64,000 bases of DNA from Cellvibrionales bacterium. Its GTDB lineage: Bacteria; Pseudomonadota; Gammaproteobacteria; Pseudomonadales; UBA7239. The DNA lies in assembly GCA_016713115.1 (NCBI GenBank), contig JADJPU010000001.1:1550001-1614000 (forward strand), written 5' to 3'. A model generated the notes under the pieces. That model made no database searches and was not told the origin of the DNA. It saw only the letters and a list, made by a program, of their open reading frames with translations. This document shows, one piece after another, positions 26,505 through 35,842 of this stretch (position 1 is its first letter; each line of letters begins with the position of its first letter). Position numbers and translations under genes: made by a program.

Positions 26505-27583
26505 GGTTGTGTCACCGCAGTGGAAGTTTTTTCTGAGAGCTGTGTCGATAGTTTTTCATCGATGAGAGCTGCTGCCAGTTGGAAGCCTTTATAACCCCAG
26601 TGGGTGTCGTTAGGCAGGTAAACATCTTTGTTGCCGGCGGCAATCATAGTGCGTATCGGTTGCAGCATGTTGACGCCGTATCCGATGAGCGCATCAATGC
26701 GAAGCTGGTCGATTAATGCTGGTCGCTGTTTGATTTCGAGATCCGCCAAATACGGCTGATAGGCAGAGGCTTTGTCGGGCAGCGTCAAAATAATATGCGG
26801 AAGTTTTGCGTTGGATAAGGCTTGGTTGACTGCTTGCATGGTGCAGTGCACGGTTTTTAGGTTATTGGCGTCTATGGTGTCGTAGAGTAAAAAATCTTTG
26901 CTTAACAGCAGAATGTGATCGCTCTTTGTATTGCTAAACAATTGATTGGAGGTCAGTGCCAATACACGGGCTTTGCGTTTTTTCGGTTTGATCAATGCAC
27001 TCGTATAGAGTTTGAAAATATGGAAGCCTTCAGAAATGTTATTGCCATTGTTGGGCAATACTTTTCGTTCGATGAGTGGAAATGTTGGTAGTTTGGCGAT
27101 TTGTTCTTGCAGTGCCTCAATGGAAACAGTGTTCTCTTTTGTTTCTACTGGCAGCTGACACTGTGTTACAGGTTTGAGAAAGGTGCTGGCTTGACCGTAC
27201 ATATCGGGCAGCGCTCGCTCGCCGGTTTCAATCACTAAGGCATCCGGTTTTTTATCGCCTTGGCGAGCGAGCACATCCGCCAGTGTGATTTTTCCACTGT
27301 GGATAAAAGAAAATGTGTATTTATCGCTCAAAAGAGATTGCCAGCGCCCAGCTTCGGAAAAAGAATCGCCGATAACCAGAATGTGTTTTTTGCCGGCTTG
27401 GCGCGGTGTATTGATCACCGATGGAATGTCTTGCTGTGGCTCATTCCAACCAAACCAGCGCTCTGGATAGGCGCTGATTCTTGTCAGGTCGCCGCTGATG
27501 GGCTGTGACCACAACATGATGGCAGCACTCATGCAGACGATGAATAAAACGAGCGCAAGAAAAATAGTGTTGTAAGTTTTCAT
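26501..27583 (-). CDS. SGNH/AlgJ-AlgX-like acetyltransferase partner (copy 1)
   Basis: A 360-residue protein with an N-terminal membrane anchor or signal (about 5-25) and a periplasmic SGNH hydrolase-like domain. The nucleophile motif GDSFS is at 72-76 and the Asp-His pair is in NDTHWGYKG at about 326-328, as in AlgJ/AlgX. Such proteins take acyl groups moved across the membrane by an MBOAT partner and place them on a polysaccharide. The ATG at 27583 is two bases after the MBOAT copy-1 stop. It is a paralogue of the protein at 29079-30137: the region around residues 27-46 and the two motifs are shared, but much of the middle differs. Confidence 0.87.
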   Translation of the reverse strand: MKTYNTIFLALVLFIVCMSAAIMLWSQPISGDLTRISAYPERWFGWNEPQQDIPSVINTPRQAGKKHILVIGDSFSEAGRWQSLLSDKYTFSFIHSGKITLADVLARQGDKKPDALVIETGERALPDMYGQASTFLKPVTQCQLPVETKENTVSIEALQEQIAKLPTFPLIERKVLPNNGNNISEGFHIFKLYTSALIKPKKRKARVLALTSNQLFSNTKSDHILLLSKDFLLYDTIDANNLKTVHCTMQAVNQALSNAKLPHIILTLPDKASAYQPYLADLEIKQRPALIDQLRIDALIGYGVNMLQPIRTMIAAGNKDVYLPNDTHWGYKGFQLAAALIDEKLSTQLSEKTSTAVTQP

Positions 27584-27585
27584 CG

Positions 27586-29079
27586 TCAGAACTGGAAGTA
27601 GAGAAATTCGCTGACTTGACCAATATTGACAATGCTCACAGCGAGCGCAAGCCCGCCAATAACGGCCAATATTGGGCTTGGGCGCCACTGCCAGCGCGTG
27701 TGACTATCAATGGTGTCGGAAGTGGGTTGAAACTTATTCATAATTTCTTGCGTGTTGGGTGCAAATAAAGCAAATAACGAAACCCACAGCACAAGAGTCC
27801 AGCCGTCGTCCGCGTGACTCACAATATCTGTCAGGGGCTGCTGGCTACTAGCGGCAATACCCACCATCGCTTGCAGAATCACGATGGCATCGTGTATGGA
27901 AGCGGCGCGAAAAATTACCATGGTTACGACAACTGCAAGCATGGTAAAAAACCAACCGAGCGTTGCGCGCACAGCCATGGGTATGCGTTTGCCTTCTGTG
28001 CGCGCCAGCGGAAAAATCTCGCGGAATAAATGGTTGATTACCAGAAAGAGGCCGTGCAGTCCGCCCCAGATGACGAAAGTCCAACCTGCGCCGTGCCACA
28101 AGCCACCGAGCAGCATCGTGAGCATCATGTTGATGTAGCGCCGAGCTTTGCCTTTGCGATTGCCGCCGAGTGCAAAATACAAATACTGGCGTAAAAACTG
28201 TGACAGGGTGATGTGCCAGCGATTCCAAAAATCAATGATGCTGGTGGATTTGTACGGTGAATTAAAGTTGAGCGGCATCTTGATGCCAAATAAACGCGAC
28301 AGGCCGATAGCCATGTCCGAGTAAGCGGAAAAATCAAAATACAGCTGTAAGGTATAAGCCAAGCAGCCTAGCCAAGCATCCTGAAACGAGAGTGCGCCGG
28401 TGTGTTTGCTCACGGCAAATACAGGGTTGGCATATTCAGGAAAAGAGTCGGCGATGATGACTTTCTTGAACATGCCGATGGCAAAAATAGTGAGGCCGAT
28501 GGCAATGTTTTCTTGGCTGATGCGATAGGTTTTTGCGTGGGCAAATTGCGGCATCATCTGTTTGTGGTGCAGGATGGGGCCGGCGATTAAGTGCGGAAAA
28601 TAGGTGATGAACAACAGGTAGTGCACGGGATTGCGTTCTTTCACGATACCTTTGTGGCAATCCGCCAAATAAGCAATTTGTGTGAAAGTAAAAAAAGAAA
28701 TACCTAACGGCAAAATAATGTTGGGGAAGTCGATGGTGGAGCCGGTGAGCGTCACCCAGTTGTCGAGAAAAAAGTTGGTGTATTTGTAGTGTGCGAGCAA
28801 ACCGAGATCGAATACCAAGCCGATTATCAGCCACATTTTTGCACGCTGCGCGGCTTGTTTTTCAATGTGATTGCTGATTTGTTTGCCGATCTGGTAATTC
28901 ACCGTGATCGACAGCAATAGCAGCGGCACATAGTGCACATCCCAGTAGCCGTAAAAAAACAGCGAGCAGAGTGCTAACCATGCAGCGGCGGCTTCGTGAC
29001 GAAAGCGCGCCGCCAAGAAAAAACCTGCCAGTGCTACCGGCAGGAATAACCAAATAAATGGATAGGAGTTAAAAAGCAT
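27586..29079 (-). CDS. MBOAT-family O-acyltransferase, AlgI-like (copy 1)
   Basis: A 497-residue membrane protein with about eleven hydrophobic segments, of the AlgI/DltB branch of membrane-bound O-acyltransferases. These move acetyl groups from the cytoplasm for attachment to an extracellular polymer. Visible motifs are YFPHLIAGPILHHKQMMPQF, YFDFSAYSDMAIGLSRLFGI, NSPYKSTSIIDFWNRWHITL and the catalytic GGLWHGAGWTF with H329. The ATG at 29079 shares its A with the TAA of the upstream SGNH gene. It differs from copy 2 at only about seven of the first 215 residues, much more later. Confidence 0.93.
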   Translation of the reverse strand: MLFNSYPFIWLFLPVALAGFFLAARFRHEAAAAWLALCSLFFYGYWDVHYVPLLLLSITVNYQIGKQISNHIEKQAAQRAKMWLIIGLVFDLGLLAHYKYTNFFLDNWVTLTGSTIDFPNIILPLGISFFTFTQIAYLADCHKGIVKERNPVHYLLFITYFPHLIAGPILHHKQMMPQFAHAKTYRISQENIAIGLTIFAIGMFKKVIIADSFPEYANPVFAVSKHTGALSFQDAWLGCLAYTLQLYFDFSAYSDMAIGLSRLFGIKMPLNFNSPYKSTSIIDFWNRWHITLSQFLRQYLYFALGGNRKGKARRYINMMLTMLLGGLWHGAGWTFVIWGGLHGLFLVINHLFREIFPLARTEGKRIPMAVRATLGWFFTMLAVVVTMVIFRAASIHDAIVILQAMVGIAASSQQPLTDIVSHADDGWTLVLWVSLFALFAPNTQEIMNKFQPTSDTIDSHTRWQWRPSPILAVIGGLALAVSIVNIGQVSEFLYFQF

Positions 29080-30137
29080 TACTGCTGTTCCTTGTCCTTT
29101 GGCCACTGTGACTGCAGTGTGGCGTCAATGCGTTGCGCCGCTAGCTGAAAGCCTTTGTAGCCCCAATGGGTGTCGTTCGGTAAATAAAAATCTACGGCAT
29201 TGTGTGCCAATGCGTCGCGCACAGCGGGCAGCATATCAATAGTGTGAGGAATACCCAGTGCGGATAACAAACGGGTGATCACTGGCGGTTTACTGCGCAG
29301 ATCCGTTTGTGTGAGATAAGGCTGATAGGCCGTTGTTTTATCTGGCACGATCAAAAAAACGAAAGGCAGCTGCAAGTCAGTCAGTGTGTGTGCCAGTGTG
29401 CGCATGGAACACTGCATGGTGGAAATGGCGGCATCATCAAATGCAGGCAAGAACAATAAATCACTCTTGATGACGAGCAGTTGCTCGCTGCGTTGGCTGC
29501 TCTGCAGCAACGGCGTGGAGAGCTGCAAAATTTTGGCCTGTCGTTTTTTAGGCTTGATGGCGAAAAAAGATTGTTGTTTCAACAGATAAAAACCTTGCGA
29601 AATATCCTTGGCGTTCGTGGGAAAGGTTTTTCTCGCGTACTGAGGGTATGACACAAGGCTTGCGGAAGCTGTAGAGGTTATTGGTGCGGTAGCACTGCCG
29701 AGAGGGTCGCAGCGCTTGGTTGTGTTGCCCATGAATTCCGACTCGCTGCCGAACATGGCGTAGGTGAAGCGTTCAACACTTTCTATCACCACGCCATCGG
29801 GTTTTTCATGGCGAATTTTTTCGATAATTTTGTGGAAGCTGGTGTTGCGAGTGGGCACCAGTGTGAAGCTGTAGCGGTCGTCGAGATACGCTTGCCAATA
29901 GCCAATTTCAGAAAAAGAATCGCCGAGTACAAGCAGGTGTTTTTTGGCGGTTGTACGCGGTGTATTGGCTAGATCGGGAATTTTTTGTTGCGGCGCATTC
30001 CAGCCGTACCAGCGTTCAGGGTGCGCCCCAATGCGTGTGAGATCCCCATTTAGTGGTTGCGCCCAGATAATTAAACCCGCACAAAAACCTACCATGAGGC
30101 AGGTGGCGATAATCACGATGCGGTTATAGGTTTTCAT
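29079..30137 (-). CDS. SGNH/AlgJ-AlgX-like acetyltransferase partner (copy 2)
   Basis: A 352-residue paralogue of the protein at 26501-27583, with the same anchor, GDSFS at 72-76 and a C-terminal NDTHWGYKGFQLAA block. The start at ATG 30137 lies two bases after the MBOAT copy-2 stop; an in-frame TTG at 30143 would add two residues. The stop TAA shares a base with the ATG of MBOAT copy 1, which ties the two duplicated units together in translation. The substrate polymer is unknown. Confidence 0.87.
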   Translation of the reverse strand: MKTYNRIVIIATCLMVGFCAGLIIWAQPLNGDLTRIGAHPERWYGWNAPQQKIPDLANTPRTTAKKHLLVLGDSFSEIGYWQAYLDDRYSFTLVPTRNTSFHKIIEKIRHEKPDGVVIESVERFTYAMFGSESEFMGNTTKRCDPLGSATAPITSTASASLVSYPQYARKTFPTNAKDISQGFYLLKQQSFFAIKPKKRQAKILQLSTPLLQSSQRSEQLLVIKSDLLFLPAFDDAAISTMQCSMRTLAHTLTDLQLPFVFLIVPDKTTAYQPYLTQTDLRSKPPVITRLLSALGIPHTIDMLPAVRDALAHNAVDFYLPNDTHWGYKGFQLAAQRIDATLQSQWPKDKEQQ

Positions 30138-30139
30138 GA

Positions 30140-31630
30140 TCAAAACTGGAAGTAGAGAAATTCACTGACTTGGCCGATATTCACAATGCTGTAACTCAGT
30201 ACCACAGCAGTGAGTAAGGCCAGCAGGATACTGGGCTGCCATTGCCAACGCGTCTGGCTGTCAACAGCATCGGAAGCCGGTTGAAAACGCGACATTATTT
30301 CCTGCGTGTTAGGCGCAAATAAAGCTATCAGACCGGCGAGTAGCACATAATCCCAGCCTTCATCGGCGTGTTCAAGAATCTTGATGACGGCATCGCCTTC
30401 GATTGCAGACTGTGCACCGATCATGGCTTGTAAAACTATCATCGCATCGTTCACCGAGGTGGCGCGAAAAACCACGAAAGCAAAAATAACGCCGAGTGTG
30501 GTGAGTAGCCATCCCGTGATTGCGCGCGCGCGTGCGGCAACTGTTTTATCGTTGGAGGGTGGAAAAAATTCACGGAATACATGATTGGCGGTGAGGTAAA
30601 TGCCGTGCAATCCGCCCCAAATAATGAAGGTCCAGCCGGCGCCATGCCACAGTCCGCCGAGCAACATGGTCAACAGCAAGTTGATGTGGCGACGCGTTTT
30701 ACCTTTGCGGTTGCCGCCGAGAGCAATGTATAAATAGTCGCGCAAAAATTGTGACAGCGTCATATGCCAGCGCCGCCAGAAATCGATAATGCTGGTGGAT
30801 TTGTATGGCGAATTAAAGTTGAGTGGCATCTTGATGCCAAATAAACGCGACAGGCCAATCGCCATATCGGAATAGCCGGAAAAATCAAAATACAGTTGCA
30901 GACAGTAAGCCAGAGCGCCTAACCATGCTTCTTCGGTTGATAACAGCCCTGGGTGTTTGCTTACGGCAAAGACTGGCCCCACAAATGTGGAAAGTGGATC
31001 GGCAATCGCCATTTTTTTGAACATGCCGATGGCAAAAATGGTGAGGCCAATAGCGATATTTTCTTGGCTGATGCGATAGGTTTTTGCGTGCGCGAACTGC
31101 GGCATCATCTGTTTGTGGTGCAGGATGGGGCCGGCGATTAAGTGCGGAAAATAAGTGATAAACAGTAAATAGTGCACAGGGTTGCGCTCTTTCACAATGC
31201 CTTTGTGGCAATCTGCTAAATAAGCAATTTGTGTGAAAGTAAAAAAAGAAATGCCCAGCGGCAAAATAATGTTGGGGAGGTCGATGGCAGAGCCGGTGAG
31301 CGTCACCCAGTTGTCGAGAAAAAAGTTGGTGTATTTGTAGTGCGCCAGCAAGCCGAGATCAAACACTAAGCCGATGATCAGCCACAGCTTGGCGCGCTGT
31401 GCGGATTGTTTTTCGACATGGTTGCTGATTTGTTTGCCGATTCGGTAATTCACTGTGATCGACAGCAATAGCAGCGGCACATAGTGCACATCCCAGTAGC
31501 CGTAAAAAAACAGCGAGCACAGCGCTAGCCATGCGGCGGCGGCTTCGTGGCGAAAGCGCGCCGCCAAGAAAAGACCTGCCAGTGCCACTGGCAGGAATAA
31601 CCAAATAAATGGGTAGGAGTTAAACAGCAT
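30140..31630 (-). CDS. MBOAT-family O-acyltransferase, AlgI-like (copy 2)
   Basis: A 496-residue AlgI-like acyltransferase, paralogue of copy 1. Motifs are YFDFSGYSDMAIGLSRLFGI, DFWRRWHMTLSQFLRDYLY, and the catalytic GGLWHGAGWTF, again with H329. It begins seven bases after the fumarase stop. The C-terminal third differs from copy 1 in loops and tail, for example PSNDKTVAAR against ARTEGKRIP near residue 375. Confidence 0.93.
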   Translation of the reverse strand: MLFNSYPFIWLFLPVALAGLFLAARFRHEAAAAWLALCSLFFYGYWDVHYVPLLLLSITVNYRIGKQISNHVEKQSAQRAKLWLIIGLVFDLGLLAHYKYTNFFLDNWVTLTGSAIDLPNIILPLGISFFTFTQIAYLADCHKGIVKERNPVHYLLFITYFPHLIAGPILHHKQMMPQFAHAKTYRISQENIAIGLTIFAIGMFKKMAIADPLSTFVGPVFAVSKHPGLLSTEEAWLGALAYCLQLYFDFSGYSDMAIGLSRLFGIKMPLNFNSPYKSTSIIDFWRRWHMTLSQFLRDYLYIALGGNRKGKTRRHINLLLTMLLGGLWHGAGWTFIIWGGLHGIYLTANHVFREFFPPSNDKTVAARARAITGWLLTTLGVIFAFVVFRATSVNDAMIVLQAMIGAQSAIEGDAVIKILEHADEGWDYVLLAGLIALFAPNTQEIMSRFQPASDAVDSQTRWQWQPSILLALLTAVVLSYSIVNIGQVSEFLYFQF

Positions 31631-31636
31631 GCAGCG

Positions 31637-33154
31637 TCAGACTACTTGCAAGTGTTCCGTGCGGATTTTTTGTTCCCATATTTGCGGGCCGGTGGTGTGT
31701 ATCGAAACACCGTTCATATCCACCGCTACCGTGACTGGCATGTCTTTCACTTCAAATTCGTAAATCGCCTCCATGCCCAGTTCTGGAAACGCCAACACTT
31801 TGGCGGCGGTAATGGCTTTGGAAACGAGATAAGCGGCACCGCCGACAGCCATTAAATACACGGCTTGGTTGTCTTTGATGGCTTCGATGGCGATGGGGCC
31901 GCGCTCGGATTTGCCGATCATGCCAATCAAGCCAGTTTTTTCCAGCATGGTGCGTGTGAATTTGTCCATGCGCGTGGCAGTGGTGGGGCCGGCGGGACCT
32001 ACAACTTCGTCGCGCACGGGATCCACGGGACCAACATAGTAGATGAAGCGGTTGGTGAGATCGACTGGCAGCTCCTCACCTTTGGCGATCATATCCACCA
32101 TTTTCTTGTGCGCAGCATCGCGGCCGGTGAGCATCTTGCCGGAGAGCAGCAGCGTTTCACCGGATTTCCAATCGGCGATGTCGGCCTTGGTGAGTGCGTC
32201 CAAGTTGACGCGGCGCGAGCTGTCGGTATTCCAAGAAATTTCTGGCCACGCGTCGATGGAGGGTGGCGTTTGCAGTGCAGGGCCAGAGCCGTCGAGCACA
32301 AAATGGGTGTGGCGCGTGGCGGCGCAGTTGGGAATCATGCATACCGGCAGAGAGGCGGCGTGCGTGGGGTAGTCTTTGATTTTTACATCCAACACGGTCG
32401 TCAAGCCGCCTAGACCCTGCGCGCCAATGCCCAGTTGGTTCACTTTTTCAAACAGTTCCAAACGCAATTCTTCGATGCGGTTTTGTGGGCCGCGCGCCAT
32501 CAAGTCGTAAATGTCGATGTCTTCCATCAACACTTCTTTGGCCAGTACAGCCGCTTTTTCTGCGGTGCCGCCGATGCCGATACCCAGCATGCCCGGCGGG
32601 CACCAGCCGGCGCCCATGGTCGGCACTGTTTTCAGCACCCAATCCACGATGGAGTCGGAGGGATTCAACATTGCCATTTTGGATTTGTTTTCCGAGCCAC
32701 CGCCTTTGGCTGCGATATCTACTTCGACGGTGTTGCCGGGTACAAACTGGTAGTGAATGACGGCGGGAGTGTTGTCTTTGGTGTTTTGCCGCTTGCCGGC
32801 GGGGTCGGCAAGGATAGAGGCGCGCAGGATGTTGTCCGGTTGCAAATAGGCGCGGCGCACGCCCTCGTTGATCATGTCGTCTACGCTCATGGTGGCGTCA
32901 TCCCAGCGGACGCTCATGCCAATTTTGACAAATACCGTGACGATGCCGGTGTCTTGGCAGATCGGGCGATGTCCTGTCGCGCACATGCGCGAGTTGATCA
33001 GAATTTGCGCGATAGCATCTTTGGCAGCAGGGTTTTGTTCGCGCTCATAGGCTTTGTGCATCGCCTGCACAAAATCGACTGGGTGGTAGTAGGAGATGAA
33101 CTGCAGAGCATCGGCGACGCTGGCAATCAAATCTTCTTGGCGAATAGCAGTCAT
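31637..33154 (-). CDS. Fumarate hydratase class I (iron-sulphur)
   Basis: A 505-residue class I fumarase interconverting fumarate and malate in the TCA cycle. The N-terminal alpha-type part carries the cluster cysteines in RMCATGHRPICQDTG, GAGWCPPGMLGIGIGG, and CMIPNCAATRH. The C-terminal beta-type part has GKMLTGRDAAHKKM and VGPAGPTTATRMDKF. Both parts are fused in one chain, as in FumA/FumB. It is the first gene of a tightly packed minus-strand run that continues into the acylation genes, which have no metabolic link I know of. Confidence 0.95.
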   Translation of the reverse strand: MTAIRQEDLIASVADALQFISYYHPVDFVQAMHKAYEREQNPAAKDAIAQILINSRMCATGHRPICQDTGIVTVFVKIGMSVRWDDATMSVDDMINEGVRRAYLQPDNILRASILADPAGKRQNTKDNTPAVIHYQFVPGNTVEVDIAAKGGGSENKSKMAMLNPSDSIVDWVLKTVPTMGAGWCPPGMLGIGIGGTAEKAAVLAKEVLMEDIDIYDLMARGPQNRIEELRLELFEKVNQLGIGAQGLGGLTTVLDVKIKDYPTHAASLPVCMIPNCAATRHTHFVLDGSGPALQTPPSIDAWPEISWNTDSSRRVNLDALTKADIADWKSGETLLLSGKMLTGRDAAHKKMVDMIAKGEELPVDLTNRFIYYVGPVDPVRDEVVGPAGPTTATRMDKFTRTMLEKTGLIGMIGKSERGPIAIEAIKDNQAVYLMAVGGAAYLVSKAITAAKVLAFPELGMEAIYEFEVKDMPVTVAVDMNGVSIHTTGPQIWEQKIRTEHLQVV

Positions 33155-33221
33155 GGCAAACTCCGGTGCAAGCGATACAGCAAGGTCGTCATTCTAGCAG
33201 TAGGTGCAGTTTTTTTGCCGG

Positions 33222-33227
33222 TATAAT
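33222..33227 (+). promoter_or_regulatory. -10 element upstream of fabV
   Basis: A perfect TATAAT at 33222-33227, 37 bases before the fabV ATG. No good -35 hexamer is seen at 16-18 bases, so only the -10 is claimed. It lies inside the open frame that extends fabV upstream, which argues for the ATG at 33264. Confidence 0.45.
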
Positions 33228-33263
33228 GCCGACCTTTCGCTCTGGCTCAACAGGAAAACGCGC

Positions 33264-34451
33264 ATGATCATTCATCCTAAAGTCCGTGGTTTTATCTGCA
33301 CCAATGCGCATCCGAAGGGTTGTGCTGCCAATGTGCGTCAACAAATTGACTATGTGCGTCAGCAAGGCAGCATTGCCACTGGCCCCAAAAATGTTTTGGT
33401 GATCGGTGCGTCAACCGGTTATGGCTTGGCATCGCGCATTACAGCCGCGTTTGCTTGCGGTGCAAAAACGCTGGGTGTGTTTTTTGAAAAAGAACCGGAT
33501 GAAAAGCGCACCGGCACAGCTGGTTGGTATAACGCCGCAGCTTTTCATCAAGCTGCAACGCAAGCGGGTTTGTACGCCAAACACATCAATGGCGATGCGT
33601 TTTCCGATGAAATCAAACAAAAAACTATCGACACCATCAAAGCCGATATGGGCAAGGTCGATTTGGTGATTTACAGCTTGGCATCGCCGCGTCGTCAGCA
33701 CCCCAAAACAGGTGTGGTGCATGGCTCGGTGTTGAAGCCGATTGGTCAGTCTGTGACGCAGCGCGGTGTTAATACCGACAAGCAAATTGTGGAAGAGGTG
33801 ACCCTGCCCGCAGCCAGCGAAGAAGAAATTGCCAACACCGTGGCGGTAATGGGCGGCGAAGATTGGCAGATGTGGATAGAAGCGCTGCTTGCTGCGGATG
33901 TGTTGGCGGAAGGCGCGCAGACCACGGCTTACACCTATCTGGGTGAAAAATTGACTTGGGATATTTATTGGAATGGCACGATTGGTGCGGCGAAAAAAGA
34001 TTTGGATCGCACGCGCACGGTGATTGATGAAAAGCTGTCTGTCGTTCACGGCAAATCGTATGTGTCGGTACTCAAAGCGCTGGTGACGCAGGCGAGTGCG
34101 GCGATTCCCATCATGCCGCTGTATTTGTCTCTGCTCTACAAGGTGATGAAAGAAAAAGGCGGCCATGAAGGTTGTATCGAACAGATTTATCGTTTGTTTC
34201 ACGATGAATTGTTTAGCTCTGCGCGCCAGTTAGATGCCGAAGGGCGTCTGCGTGTGGATGACAAAGAATTGCGCCCGGAAGTACAGGATGCCGTTGCAGC
34301 ATTATGGCCAGTGGTGACCACTGAAAACCTGTATCAATTGACAGATTTCCAAGGCTACAAAGATGAGTTCCTCAAGCTGTTTGGCTTCGGTTTTGCCGAG
34401 GTAAATTACGATGAGGACGTTAGCTCCGTGGTGGAGCTGCCGCTGGTTTAA
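33264..34451 (+). CDS. fabV: Trans-2-enoyl-ACP/CoA reductase FabV
   Basis: FabV reduces the enoyl intermediate with NADH in the last step of each fatty acid elongation cycle, and is naturally triclosan-resistant. The 395-residue protein starts MIIHPKVRGFICTNAHP. It has the nucleotide-binding VLVIGASTGYGLASRI, the family segment DLVIYSLASPRR, and a Y-x8-K active site in YWNGTIGAAK. The ATG at 33264 fits the family start; the frame is open from 33204. The only other gene likely in this transcript is the MBL-fold gene three bases downstream. Confidence 0.96.
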   Translation: MIIHPKVRGFICTNAHPKGCAANVRQQIDYVRQQGSIATGPKNVLVIGASTGYGLASRITAAFACGAKTLGVFFEKEPDEKRTGTAGWYNAAAFHQAATQAGLYAKHINGDAFSDEIKQKTIDTIKADMGKVDLVIYSLASPRRQHPKTGVVHGSVLKPIGQSVTQRGVNTDKQIVEEVTLPAASEEEIANTVAVMGGEDWQMWIEALLAADVLAEGAQTTAYTYLGEKLTWDIYWNGTIGAAKKDLDRTRTVIDEKLSVVHGKSYVSVLKALVTQASAAIPIMPLYLSLLYKVMKEKGGHEGCIEQIYRLFHDELFSSARQLDAEGRLRVDDKELRPEVQDAVAALWPVVTTENLYQLTDFQGYKDEFLKLFGFGFAEVNYDEDVSSVVELPLV

Positions 34452-34454
34452 CAC

Positions 34455-35387
34455 ATGGCCGAGCTCAGGTCTGGCGAACTGGTGCAGTTGTCGCCGCTGG
34501 TGCGGCGGTTGACGGCCAATAACCCGAGTGCCATGACGGGTGCCGGTACCAATTGCTATCTGATCGGCACGGATGAACTGGCGATTTTGGATCCGGGCCC
34601 TGCCGATCCCGTGCATATCGAGGCGATTTTGGCGGCAGTGGGTGCGGCTAAAGTGCGCTGGATCGTCGTCACCCACACGCATCCCGATCACTCTCCTGCA
34701 GCTGCTTACCTGGCGCAGCAGACGGGTGCTGAATTGGTTGGCGCGGTGTTGGAGCAAGATCCTCATCAAGATGTCAGTTTCACGGTGCAGCGCAATATTC
34801 GCCACGGCGATCGCGTGCTGGGTGAAGGGTTCACCTTAGAGGCGATCGCCACCCCTGGCCATGTTGCCAACCATTTCTGTTATCTGCTGCAAGAAGAGGG
34901 CGCTCTGTTCACTGGCGATCACATCATGGAGGGGTCAACTGTGGTTATCGTGCCGCCCGGTGGCGATATGGCGGACTATCTGCACTCTTTGGCATTGCTG
35001 AAGCAGTATCCGGTGCATAGTTTGTTGCCTGGGCACGGTGATGTGATGCACGAGCCTTGGGCAGTGATTGACGGGTTGATTGCACACCGTTTGCAGCGTG
35101 AGCAGAAGGTAATTGCCGTATTGCGTGCACTGGGGAAGGGCACGATAGGCGAGATCACGCCGGCGGTGTATGACAATGTAGATGCCAGTCTGCATTGGTT
35201 GGCCGAAATATCCTTGTGGGCGCATTTGTTGAAGTTAGATAAAGAGGGGCGAGCGCGACGCGGAGGAGATTTTGAGCAGCAAGCATTCAACACCCAGTGT
35301 TGGTATTGGGTGGCAGAAAATACTGATTTAGTGCTTGAAAACAGGGAAGCTGCTCACTACAATTCGCCACCCAATTCCAGCCCCTGA
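34455..35387 (+). CDS. MBL-fold metallohydrolase (LACTB2-like)
   Basis: A 310-residue metallo-beta-lactamase-fold protein. Metal ligands are seen in THTHPDHS (HxHxDH), ATPGHVANH, TGDHIMEG and the late LPGHGDV. The C-terminal winged-helix-like region, with QREQKVIAVLRALGKGTIGEI, is typical of the LACTB2-type branch, some of which act on RNA or thioesters. The exact substrate cannot be told. It follows fabV by three bases and precedes rplM. Confidence 0.88.
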   Translation: MAELRSGELVQLSPLVRRLTANNPSAMTGAGTNCYLIGTDELAILDPGPADPVHIEAILAAVGAAKVRWIVVTHTHPDHSPAAAYLAQQTGAELVGAVLEQDPHQDVSFTVQRNIRHGDRVLGEGFTLEAIATPGHVANHFCYLLQEEGALFTGDHIMEGSTVVIVPPGGDMADYLHSLALLKQYPVHSLLPGHGDVMHEPWAVIDGLIAHRLQREQKVIAVLRALGKGTIGEITPAVYDNVDASLHWLAEISLWAHLLKLDKEGRARRGGDFEQQAFNTQCWYWVAENTDLVLENREAAHYNSPPNSSP

Positions 35388-35404
35388 CCAAGAGCGGTAG
35401 AGAA

Positions 35405-35833
35405 ATGAAGACGATCAGCGCCAATGCGCAGACAGCACAACACGACTGGTATGTAGTAGATGCCAACAATTTGGTACTCGGTCGCTTGGCGGCAGAGCTG
35501 GCGCGCCGCTTGCGTGGCAAGCACAAGCCTGAGTTCACTCCACATTGCGATACGGGCGACTACATTGTTGTGGTCAACGCAGAAAAAGTGCGTGTGACCG
35601 GCGCCAAGAGCAAAGACAAGGTTTACTACAGCCACAGTAACTTCCCGGGTGGCTTGAAAGAAATTACTTTTGAAAAGCTGATCGATCGTGCGCCAGAGCG
35701 TGCTATTGAGTTGGCTGTGAAGGGTATGTTGCCGCGCGGGCCGCTGGGTCGCGCAATGTTCAAAAAACTCAAAGTTTATGCTGGCACTGAGCACCCACAT
35801 GGTGCGCAACAGCCACAAGCACTTTCACTGTAA
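35405..35833 (+). CDS. rplM: 50S ribosomal protein L13
   Basis: L13 is an early assembly protein of the large subunit. The 142-residue protein has the usual start (TISANAQTAQHDWYVVDA), LGRLAAELARRLRGKHKPEF, and PRGPLGRAMFKKLKVYAG. It precedes rpsI by nine bases in the conserved rplM-rpsI operon. Confidence 0.98.
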   Translation: MKTISANAQTAQHDWYVVDANNLVLGRLAAELARRLRGKHKPEFTPHCDTGDYIVVVNAEKVRVTGAKSKDKVYYSHSNFPGGLKEITFEKLIDRAPERAIELAVKGMLPRGPLGRAMFKKLKVYAGTEHPHGAQQPQALSL

Positions 35834-35842
35834 GAGGCGGTT

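Larger units (their letters stand above)
26501..31630 (-). repeat. Tandem duplication of an MBOAT-SGNH gene pair
   Basis: Two head-to-tail units, 31630-29079 and 29079-26501, each hold an MBOAT gene followed by an SGNH gene in the same order. Nucleotide similarity is high over the 5' half of the MBOAT genes and across the MBOAT-SGNH junction (for example 27591-27640 against 30142-30191). The SGNH genes have diverged more. There is no transposase or terminal repeat. Confidence 0.9.

Noticed and set aside
32435..33226. 263-residue plus-strand frame over fumarase
   Set aside because: Antisense shadow; composition follows the codons of the fumarase gene.
33411..34202. 263-residue minus-strand frame over fabV
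   Set aside because: Antisense shadow of a fully recognised gene.
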